This document shows positions 1-5,402 of a stretch of DNA of 6,107 nucleotides, one piece after another. Every line of letters begins with the position of its first letter. Position 1 is the stretch's first letter. The position numbers were made by a program, and so were the translations under genes. A model generated the notes under the pieces. It saw nothing but the letters and a program-made list of their open reading frames with translations, was not told the origin of the DNA and did not search any database. The DNA comes from Paludibacteraceae bacterium (GTDB lineage Bacteria; Bacteroidota; Bacteroidia; Bacteroidales; Paludibacteraceae), in assembly GCA_017542915.1 (NCBI GenBank), contig JAFXWI010000027.1, positions 1 to 6,107 on the forward strand, in the 5' to 3' direction.

Positions 1-3000
1 CTCCGAATTATCCATCAGTCCTGTGATGGAGATCATGCCGCCGTAGTCGGGCTTGACGGGATTAGGGAACGCATAGGCGTTCTTCATGTTCTCGTTCGGT
101 TCGCTGGCATCGCTCAGATACGAAGCAATACCTTTATCCGTTCCGACAAACACGTTTCCGGTCTCTGGAATGATAGCGATGGAGAGGATGTTATTGGACG
201 GCAGCATGGAGTTGTCTTCCGTGAAATGCGCTGCTGTGATGGTGTCATCTTCGATGACATAGACACCGGATGTAGCGGTACCGATCCACATGCGGTTACC
301 ACCGTCCACAGCCATACAGTTGATCTGCTCGTCGCCTAACAAGTAGTCACCCAGACCCGTTCCGTCGTTTCTCGGAATGATGATACGATAGACGGCATTC
401 GAGGTGAAGAAATTTGTCTCCGGCAGGATATTGAAGATACCGCTCTTGGTACCTATCCATATACGGTTGTTGTGGTCTTGCGCGAAACTGTAGAGAGCAT
501 CGGGTGAGATGATCTTGCCGTTCTGATCCATAAACGAGGAGCGCTTGACGCAGCGGTCGTCACTATTAATAGTGGGTGTTCCTCCATCGTCCATCAGGAT
601 CAGTCCCGGGGTGTAGCGCTGGTCTATGAACCATTTGTAACGGCTGTCGCGTTCATCGGTCCATATACCGGTCGGAGTAGTGAGTACCAGTTTCTTACCG
701 CTCTCTCGTAGAGAGAGTGCTTTCCATACATGATTCGGTGTCATCACATGTACAGGCGAACCGGCTTCGGTAGCGTTCAGCACCCATAAGTTACCGCTCG
801 CATCCATCATTGCACCGTCCGTTCGGGTAAAGAAATCAGGATTGAGTGAGCCGTCTTCTACCACCGGTTTGAGCGTGCTGTTGTTATATGTATGTATCTT
901 GGTAGCTTTGTTGCCGACAAACTCTATGACTCCTGAGCCATACGTAGCCACATAGAAATGAGCTGCATCTTGCGGGTCGATAGCGATGCTGACAGGATCA
1001 ATAATCCACTTGCTCAAAGGCTCTATAATGTCCGAATTGTCAATACTGAACCAGCTCTTTCCGTCGTAGATATTACATTGAGCAGGACGTCCGTAGCTAC
1101 TTGCCCAACGGCCACCGATAGTGGAGTAAATACGCTCATGGGCAGCGCGGACAAAATAACCGAAGTTGCTGTTCGGACCATCGGGATAGAAGAAATCATC
1201 GCCCTTGGTGCTGAAACGAATCAGTCCTTTGTTCGTCTCCGCTGCCCAGTATTCGCCACGGGTATAAACGGCATCGTTGAGGCTGTAGCTATTACTGAGT
1301 CCGGTCATTTGGTAGTCGTTCTCGATAGCGTACAGTCCCTGTCCATCTATGTATGCCATCAGTTTGCCGTCCGACGCGTGCATCCAGAGAACGATAGTGT
1401 CCGTCTTGCTCTGCCATGTACCCTGATCATAGCAATAGAGCGCTTTGCCCAGCAGCACATGCGGTTTGTCGTTGAATGCGCAGGCTTGTGTCAGTTTGCT
1501 TGCCGGAAGCTGGCTCTTATGCCAGAAACTGTAGTCCACTAAGTTGTCTTGTATCGAAGCCTTGTACATACGCATACTGTCGCGTGAGAAAGCATACACA
1601 CTATCGCCTATCTCCATGATTTGCTGTATGTCTACGGATGCGGCGTTGTTTTCGATATAATAGGTATCGCTGATCTCCGCCTTGCGGGCATTGATGGCGA
1701 TGATACCGAAACTCGTACCGGCATAGACGCACTTCGAACCGATAGCTAAGCAGTTGATGCTGGGAGCGATAGACGACGCTTTCATCATCAGATCCGGCAT
1801 CTGACGGATGTTGCCGTAGTCGTCCAACAGGTCAATACGCCCGTCTTCATAGGCGATGACGAGTTGACGAGAGTGCGCGTCATAAGCGATATGCGCTATC
1901 GTACTACCGTTCAGACCGTTTGCTTTCGTCATATAGCCGATCTGCTCATCCGAACGATCTACATAGAATAGCGAACCGTTTGCTAACGCATAGATGCGGG
2001 TAGAGGAGGGTGCTATCTCTTGCGGATTACGATAGGAGTAATGGAGTTTCCATTGCATCAGAGACCCTAAGCGGTAACCGTCTCGGTCTCTCGTACGGTC
2101 GCTGCTCTCCGGGATACCATCCGGATCGTATTGACATAAACCGCCACCTGTTCCCACATAGACAGATCCTATTCCGTCATAAGCCAACGAAAGGATAGCA
2201 TTGGACGGCATGGTCGAGTTATCCATCGAGTAGTGGGCGATAATTGCCGTAGCGGATGGATTGACCACATACACGCCGGAGAGGTTCGTACCTATCCATA
2301 TATTGCCCTCTCGGTCTTGACAGAACACGGAGACGGTTTGCTCACTAAGAGGATATTCGCCGTTCTCGTCCATGAGCTCGGGACGGATGATCAGATCCGA
2401 TTGTGTGAAATCTGTCGTGGTGTCCACATAGGCGGCTCCTAAATCGGTAGCTAACCAGATGCGTCCTTCGCTGTCTTGGATCATGTCGGTGATCTTCTCG
2501 GGTGCGAAGGTCTTGCCGTTCTGGTCTATCCAACGGCTGCGTACTGTCGTCTGGTCGTCGGAGTTATCCCATCGTGTACCGCCGTCATTGAGCAGGCAAA
2601 GGAACGTGTTGTACCGCGCAGTACTCATCCATTTGTAGTTCGGATTGCGATGATCAATAATCAAGCCGCCGGGCGTGTGAAACTGCAGCGGTGAACCCTC
2701 GTTGAACACGGTCACAGCATGCCAATTGCCCTCTGCGTCAAGACATTGCAGCTGAGACGAGAGCGCAGCATCCATCATCCAGAGGTGGTTATCAGCATCG
2801 TATGTCGCATAGTCCAGACGCGTGTACGTATCCGGCGCATTGGGAATGACTGCCACTAAGGTGTTACCGTTGCCTGCTATGTGATGATTGACCAAACTGT
2901 CGTTGCGAAACTCGTACAAACCGGTTCCGTAACTTGTGACAAAATAATGGTTTATATCCTGCGGGTCAACTGCTGTATTCATGAAATCCAACGTGGGTTG

Positions 3001-3906
3001 ACCGGTTTGACTCTGAATAGCATCGGTGGGGATATTCGTCCATTGTTCGCCGTCATACCGCATAACGATACCGGGATTGTAGCTTTGTGCAGACCATCGT
3101 CCTCCGGGAACTACCCATACTGTGCCGTTCTTAGCATTCAGACGGTAAGGCGTGTTCACTAATGGTCCTTGCGGCTTATAGGCGTTACGCTCAGTTGCTG
3201 TGATACGCACGATACCTTCTGCACCGCCTGCATACCAGTTAGCGCCTCCGTCTTGATAATACTTGCCCTTGAAGGGATCCGGAGTGATACGATCGGTTCG
3301 GCGTTCACGTTTCCAATAGGTATAATCAACGATATTGTCCCTCAGCGAAGCGCAGAACAGACTGTCCTCTGTAAACGCGTAGATACTATCCTGCGTCAGC
3401 AGCACATCTTCCACAGCCGTCTCCTCGCCTCCCGGACGAAGCCAGTAGCTGTCCACTAACTTATGCGCTCTCAGATCTAAGGTCTGTACGCCGTAGTGGG
3501 TAGAGAGATAGGCTATATGACCGGCGAAAGTGATGTTATGTATCGTCTTGCGCTGCGTCATATCCTTGTCGTACAACTCGCCGATATACCGTACGCCGTC
3601 CGAACTGAGGACGTCGATCTTACCGGTTCCGTAACCGATGATCAGTTGTTCGCCTTCCGCATCGTAACCGATACAGGTGATATCCGTTCCATGCAGACCG
3701 GACTGACGGTTATAGAGTTTCAACTGTTCACTCATCTTGTCCACGCTATACAGACTGCCGTCCGAAATAGCATAAACACGGTCTTGTGACATAGCTATCT
3801 GTGTCACGTTATTGTATGCGAAATGGGAGATCCATTTCTCTGCTGCACTGTTGCTGATCATCAACCAAGCCAGCAGTGCGGTGAATATAATTCGATTTGT
3901 TCTCAT
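1..3906 (-). CDS. porZ: PorZ-like T9SS surface protein with duplicated propeller region (3' end beyond window)
   Basis: The frame is open without a stop for 1302 codons and runs off the window; the missing end should be the rest of the C-terminal domain. Residues 1-22 form a signal peptide (basic start, hydrophobic core, SAA before Glu23) with no lipobox. Residues 24-593 and 618-1263 are two copies of one beta-propeller region, each with blade motifs such as NIWIGT (535-540) and RIWIGT (1148-1153). A C-terminal domain starts near 1276 with AFPNPVKPDYGG, the hallmark I associate with PorZ. In P. gingivalis, PorZ sits on the cell surface with PorU, PorV and PorQ and delivers anionic LPS to the sortase PorU. 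That protein has about 780 residues and one propeller region, so this one is nearly twice as long. The start overlaps the rdgB stop (ATGA), with no clear Shine-Dalgarno sequence. A generic two-component-type propeller protein is the alternative, less likely given the C-terminal motif. Confidence 0.85.
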   Translation of the reverse strand, partial: MRTNRIIFTALLAWLMISNSAAEKWISHFAYNNVTQIAMSQDRVYAISDGSLYSVDKMSEQLKLYNRQSGLHGTDITCIGYDAEGEQLIIGYGTGKIDVLSSDGVRYIGELYDKDMTQRKTIHNITFAGHIAYLSTHYGVQTLDLRAHKLVDSYWLRPGGEETAVEDVLLTQDSIYAFTEDSLFCASLRDNIVDYTYWKRERRTDRITPDPFKGKYYQDGGANWYAGGAEGIVRITATERNAYKPQGPLVNTPYRLNAKNGTVWVVPGGRWSAQSYNPGIVMRYDGEQWTNIPTDAIQSQTGQPTLDFMNTAVDPQDINHYFVTSYGTGLYEFRNDSLVNHHIAGNGNTLVAVIPNAPDTYTRLDYATYDADNHLWMMDAALSSQLQCLDAEGNWHAVTVFNEGSPLQFHTPGGLIIDHRNPNYKWMSTARYNTFLCLLNDGGTRWDNSDDQTTVRSRWIDQNGKTFAPEKITDMIQDSEGRIWLATDLGAAYVDTTTDFTQSDLIIRPELMDENGEYPLSEQTVSVFCQDREGNIWIGTNLSGVYVVNPSATAIIAHYSMDNSTMPSNAILSLAYDGIGSVYVGTGGGLCQYDPDGIPESSDRTRDRDGYRLGSLMQWKLHYSYRNPQEIAPSSTRIYALANGSLFYVDRSDEQIGYMTKANGLNGSTIAHIAYDAHSRQLVIAYEDGRIDLLDDYGNIRQMPDLMMKASSIAPSINCLAIGSKCVYAGTSFGIIAINARKAEISDTYYIENNAASVDIQQIMEIGDSVYAFSRDSMRMYKASIQDNLVDYSFWHKSQLPASKLTQACAFNDKPHVLLGKALYCYDQGTWQSKTDTIVLWMHASDGKLMAYIDGQGLYAIENDYQMTGLSNSYSLNDAVYTRGEYWAAETNKGLIRFSTKGDDFFYPDGPNSNFGYFVRAAHERIYSTIGGRWASSYGRPAQCNIYDGKSWFSIDNSDIIEPLSKWIIDPVSIAIDPQDAAHFYVATYGSGVIEFVGNKATKIHTYNNSTLKPVVEDGSLNPDFFTRTDGAMMDASGNLWVLNATEAGSPVHVMTPNHVWKALSLRESGKKLVLTTPTGIWTDERDSRYKWFIDQRYTPGLILMDDGGTPTINSDDRCVKRSSFMDQNGKIISPDALYSFAQDHNNRIWIGTKSGIFNILPETNFFTSNAVYRIIIPRNDGTGLGDYLLGDEQINCMAVDGGNRMWIGTATSGVYVIEDDTITAAHFTEDNSMLPSNNILSIAIIPETGNVFVGTDKGIASYLSDASEPNENMKNAYAFPNPVKPDYGGMISITGLMDNSE
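118..2055 (-). repeat. PorZ propeller region, copy 2 (residues 618-1263)
   Basis: This is the second homologous unit, beginning QWKLHYSY and ending at the blade NVFVGTDKGIASY, just before the C-terminal domain. At about 645 residues it has roughly the length I expect for the two-propeller region of a normal PorZ, so it appears to be the complete version. The residue offset from copy 1 is constant at 594 over the first 80 residues, then moves to 663 and later 669. This shows one main length difference and little other rearrangement. Confidence 0.85.
2128..3837 (-). repeat. PorZ propeller region, copy 1 (residues 24-593)
   Basis: This is the first of two homologous protein-level units in the PorZ-like gene. 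It starts KWISHFAYNN and ends at the blade VYVGTGGGLCQY. Landmarks shared with copy 2 are W25/W619, GSLY 50-53/GSLF 644-647, GLHG 70-73/GLNG 664-667, GGRW 268-271/931-934, DPQD 314-317/977-980, YKW 424-426/1090-1092 and SDD 448-450/1114-1116. In the stretch 444-490 against 1110-1156 I count 20 identical residues of 47. Copy 1 is shorter: 24 residues separate W198 from N223, where copy 2 has about 90 (W795 to E885). No C-terminal domain follows this copy; a charged linker (594-617) leads straight into copy 2. Confidence 0.85.
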
Positions 3907-4568
3907 GCTATCTCATGTAGTGTTTGTACCAGCGCTTCCATAGCGCGGGCACGGTGACTGATGCTGTTCTTAACTTCGATGGGCAACTCGGCAAACGTGT
4001 GCTCGTACCCTTCGGGGATAAACAATGGGTCATATCCAAAACCGCCTTGACCTCGTTCCTCTGTGGCAATCTGCCCACGGACAACCCCTTTAACCTGAAG
4101 GTCTGAATGCTGTAATCCGTCCTCTGACTTCTTCAAAATCAGCGTCACGACGGTCTTGAATTGTGCGCCTCGGTTCGTTTTGCCCGCTAATTCGCGTAAG
4201 GCTTTCGCTCTATTAGCCGCAAAAATCTCTTTCTCACCCAAATCCTTTGTCCCATGTCCATTGTCCAAATACCATCTTGCGGTATAGACTCCCGGACGAC
4301 CGTCCAGCGCATCGATCTCCAGACCCGTGTCATCGGCAAACACACCATCTATGTCCATTGTCCTTTGTCCATTGTCCATTGTCTCTTTTACATATTCCCA
4401 CACAGTCTCTGCCTTGATTCGGCTGTTCTCCTCAAGGGTCGCGCCGTTCTCCTCAATCTCCTGCTCAAAACCGATCTCGCGGAGACTGAGAACCTCGATG
4501 CCACTTGGCATAATCGCGCGCACTTCTTCTAATTTATGCGCATTATTGGATGCAAAAACAAGTCTCAT
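3903..4568 (-). CDS. rdgB: XTP/dITP pyrophosphatase (RdgB/HAM1 family)
   Basis: This cytosolic house-cleaning enzyme hydrolyses XTP, dITP and ITP to the monophosphate and pyrophosphate, keeping deaminated purines out of DNA and RNA. The 221 residues carry the family signature in order: SNNAHK (7-12, nucleotide/phosphate binding), ENGATLEEN (40-48, metal site), DDTGLE (79-84, with the likely catalytic Asp), PGVYTAR (92-98), GQGGFGYDPLF (173-183, base pocket) and SHRARA (204-209). It is longer than the roughly 190-205 residues I expect. The excess falls in two loops around residues 64-74 and 101-110, which are encoded by heptanucleotide repeats (MDNGQRTMD and LDNGHGTKD). All catalytic motifs are intact, so it is probably active. 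The start is the first ATG after a strong Bacteroidota promoter, and the stop overlaps the porZ start by 4 bases. Confidence 0.95.
   Translation of the reverse strand: MRLVFASNNAHKLEEVRAIMPSGIEVLSLREIGFEQEIEENGATLEENSRIKAETVWEYVKETMDNGQRTMDIDGVFADDTGLEIDALDGRPGVYTARWYLDNGHGTKDLGEKEIFAANRAKALRELAGKTNRGAQFKTVVTLILKKSEDGLQHSDLQVKGVVRGQIATEERGQGGFGYDPLFIPEGYEHTFAELPIEVKNSISHRARAMEALVQTLHEIA
4246..4266. repeat. Heptanucleotide repeat inside rdgB, site 2 (3 units)
   Basis: On the plus strand three 7-bp units follow each other: TTTGTCC, CATGTCC, ATTGTCC. On the coding strand this is GGACAAT GGACATG GGACAAA, which encodes most of LDNGHGTKD (residues 101-109), just after the PGVYTAR motif. It belongs to the same repeat family, in the same reading phase, as the array at 4350-4384. 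Confidence 0.8.
4350..4384. repeat. Heptanucleotide repeat inside rdgB, site 1 (5 units)
   Basis: Five 7-bp units run head to tail on the plus strand: TATGTCC, ATTGTCC, TTTGTCC, ATTGTCC, ATTGTCT. The coding-strand unit is GGACAAT. Because 7 is not a multiple of 3, three units encode one 7-residue period (MDNGQRT), seen here as MDNGQRTMD at residues 64-72, directly before the catalytic DDTGLE block. Confidence 0.85.
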
Positions 4569-4577
4569 ATTCTAAAA

Positions 4578-4615
4578 TTTGCGCAAAGATACGAAAAACT
4601 TTGCATATATGCAAA
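4578..4615. promoter_or_regulatory. Two TTTGC...GCAAA palindromes over the rdgB promoter
   Basis: A perfect 16-bp palindrome, TTTGCATATATGCAAA (4600-4615), covers the -33 box. A perfect 10-bp palindrome, TTTGCGCAAA (4578-4587), overlaps the -7 box and start region. Their centres are 25 bp apart. They could be paired operator sites. TTTGC is also part of the Bacteroidota -7 box, so the second palindrome may be partly coincidental. Confidence 0.4.
4584..4615 (-). promoter_or_regulatory. Bacteroidota-type promoter of rdgB-porZ
   Basis: On the minus strand the -33 box TTTG (4615-4612) is followed by 20 bases and the -7 box TATCTTTG (4591-4584), matching the Bacteroidota consensus TTTG/TAnnTTTG. 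The -7 box ends 15 bases before the rdgB ATG, so the leader must be very short. No Shine-Dalgarno sequence is visible in it. Confidence 0.8.
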
Positions 4616-4643
4616 AAATAATGAATTTTTACTGCATATTTAT

Positions 4644-4675
4644 AAAAAATCCCGCTATACTCACGTACGGCGGGA
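4644..4675 (-). terminator. Rho-independent terminator upstream of the rdgB promoter
   Basis: On the minus strand the 6-bp stem TCCCGC/GCGGGA (4675-4670 with 4655-4650) can extend inward with GTA/TAC around a 4-base loop. Six T residues (4649-4644) follow directly. It lies between the structured RNA and the rdgB promoter, so it would insulate rdgB-porZ from upstream transcription. Confidence 0.65.
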
Positions 4676-4698
4676 CCCCAAATACTTACAATTACATG

Positions 4699-4743
4699 AA
4701 AAAACCTCTACAGGCATACTATCGCTCAGATGCGATAGGTTTT
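4699..4743. other. Hairpin with T-tracts on both strands
   Basis: A perfect 7-bp stem CTATCGC/GCGATAG (4719-4725 with 4732-4738) closes a 6-base loop. Outer bases 4701-4705 and 4739-4743 (AAAAC/GTTTT) can extend it past a 13-base bulge. On the minus strand it is followed by TTTTTT (4704-4699), so it could be a second terminator or a small structured element downstream of the 6S-like RNA. I see no promoter or credible reading frame tied to it. Confidence 0.4.
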
Positions 4744-4780
4744 ATATATCTTCCGATAAATATCTTTTTATATAGTGCGC

Positions 4781-4806
4781 AAAAAAGCGTGAACTTTCGT
4801 TCGCAC
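4781..4806 (-). terminator. Terminator of the 6S-like RNA
   Basis: On the minus strand the stem GTG-C-GAAC / GTTC-A-CGC closes a GAAA tetraloop and is followed by TTTTTT (4786-4781). Part of the same sequence (4782-4790) can instead pair with the RNA's 5' region (4956-4964), so terminator and mature closing helix are alternative folds. Confidence 0.7.
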
Positions 4807-4984
4807 CATTTGATTGTCTGAGGGCTTCGACTACCTATCACTCAAATTTAACGCACTGAAAACTCACGCTGCATTCGTGAGCGTGCATAAACCTACTGAG
4901 TGATTTTATGATCTGCTGAAAGGTCGAAGTTCCAGACAATCATGTATGGCTTAGTACGCTTTTTGGTTGAATTTCTCAATTCAG
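4781..4984 (-). ncRNA. ssrS: Rod-shaped structured RNA, probable 6S RNA
   Basis: A Bacteroidota promoter lies directly upstream and a terminator ends it, giving about 200 nt. The ends fold back on each other (plus-strand coordinates): 4956-4964 with 4782-4790 (9 bp), 4946-4950 with 4805-4809, 4933-4941 with 4812-4820 (9 bp), 4923-4929 with 4825-4831 (7 bp), 4897-4904 with 4837-4844 (8 bp), 4883-4886 with 4853-4856, and an apical hairpin 4876-4881 with 4863-4868. An asymmetric bubble (18 nt at 4905-4922 against 5 nt at 4832-4836) sits mid-rod. A small 5' hairpin (4968-4983) carries a GAGA tetraloop. A long rod of this length with a central bubble is the known shape of 6S RNA, which binds RNA polymerase holoenzyme by mimicking an open promoter. 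The Rfam motif Bacteroidales-1 is a related or alternative label. SRP RNA, tmRNA and RNase P RNA do not fit. The structure is strong; the family name is inference. Confidence 0.7.
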
Positions 4985-4988
4985 CATG

Positions 4989-5020
4989 CAAAGGTACTAC
5001 TTTTTTTTGATATATGCAAA
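4989..5020 (-). promoter_or_regulatory. Promoter of the 6S-like RNA
   Basis: On the minus strand TTTG (5020-5017), 20 bases, then TACCTTTG (4996-4989). The -33 region reads TTTGCATATAT, the same 11 bases as at the rdgB promoter. The expected start is a few bases after the -7 box, near 4982-4985, just before the small 5' hairpin. Confidence 0.75.
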
Positions 5021-5115
5021 TAAATCCACCGAAAAATTCATTTTTTCTTTCATATGATAGTTTTTTGGCGAAAATTTTATTCAGAAGTTGTATAAGAAAT
5101 CTCCCAAACCTATAT

Positions 5116-5144
5116 AAAACAAAGAAGGTTGTCTCCCGACAACC
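5116..5144 (-). terminator. Rho-independent terminator with GGGA tetraloop
   Basis: A perfect 7-bp stem GGTTGTC/GACAACC (5127-5133 with 5138-5144) closes a 4-base loop that reads GGGA (GNRA type) on the minus strand. It is followed by TTCTTTGTTTT (5126-5116). The plus strand also has a T-rich tail a few bases after the stem, so weak bidirectional action is possible. Confidence 0.75.
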
Positions 5145-5187
5145 CAATCTTTTTACTTAACCTTAAATCTAATACCATGAAAAACAC
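5116..5187 (-). ncRNA. Candidate small RNA or orphan leader, about 70 nt
   Basis: A promoter with the consensus boxes (5223-5192) and a strong hairpin terminator (5144-5116) bound a transcript of about 70 nt with no gene behind it. The body is A/U-rich with the stretch GTATTAGATTTAAGG. From memory, similar leader-like sequences recur in Bacteroidales genomes, but I cannot confirm this here. A 22-codon frame (5178-5110) starts with ATG but runs through the terminator stem, so it is probably not translated. Function unknown; it could be a small RNA, or an attenuator whose downstream gene has been lost. Confidence 0.5.
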
Positions 5188-5191
5188 AGTG

Positions 5192-5223
5192 CAAAAGTAC
5201 TGCTTTTTCACGATATGACCAAA
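5192..5223 (-). promoter_or_regulatory. Promoter of the small transcript
   Basis: On the minus strand TTTG (5223-5220), 20 bases, then TACTTTTG (5199-5192). Box sequences and spacing agree with the rdgB and 6S-like promoters. Confidence 0.65.
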
Positions 5224-5394
5224 TATTTTTCAAAAAAAATGTTATAAAACATGTTTTTGTAATGTGTAGTTAGCAAAATCCAAGAATCATTTCTAAAATA
5301 CATTATTTTATGTAACTCTTTGAAAATTATGTATTCCTGTGGTCGTTTAGGTAAAAACCTATCAAACCTAAGTTTAATTTTTAATTCTTAATTT
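5224..5394. other. AT-rich spacer downstream of trmD, no gene seen
   Basis: I find no credible coding frame here. There is a perfect 12-bp palindrome AAAACATGTTTT (5246-5257). A short hairpin TAGGT/ACCTA lies near 5348-5361, but it has no T-tract after it, so no convincing trmD terminator can be named. Confidence 0.4.
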
Positions 5395-5402
5395 TTAATT
5401 TT
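5371..5402. repeat. AT-rich heptanucleotide array over the trmD stop
   Basis: Four 7-bp units (AGTTTAA, TTTTTAA, TTCTTAA, TTTTTAA) and a partial fifth run through the trmD stop codon (5395-5397). The period is the same 7 bp as in the rdgB arrays, but the sequence differs. Confidence 0.65.

Noticed and set aside
958..1542. Plus-strand open frame of 194 codons
   Set aside because: It is the in-register complement of the porZ-like frame, whose protein has clear propeller motifs throughout. The plus-strand frame has no recognisable domain or promoter. The other plus-strand frames between 2010 and 3789 are rejected for the same reason.
4246..4384. CRISPR-like array
   Set aside because: The units are contiguous 7-mers inside a coding gene, without spacers or direct repeats of CRISPR length.
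4536..4821. Plus-strand overlapping frames of 79-80 codons
   Set aside because: They cross the rdgB promoter, two hairpins and the RNA terminator. Two frames being open over the same AT-rich DNA is expected by chance, and no plus-strand promoter was found.
4893..5147. Minus-strand frame of 84 codons
   Set aside because: It needs a TTG start inside the terminator hairpin and runs through the 6S-like promoter and the 5' half of the structured RNA. The protein is low in complexity and unrecognised.
5110..5178. Minus-strand 22-codon peptide starting MVLDLRLSKK
   Set aside because: Its codons run through the terminator stem and T-tract, so most transcripts would end before the stop codon.
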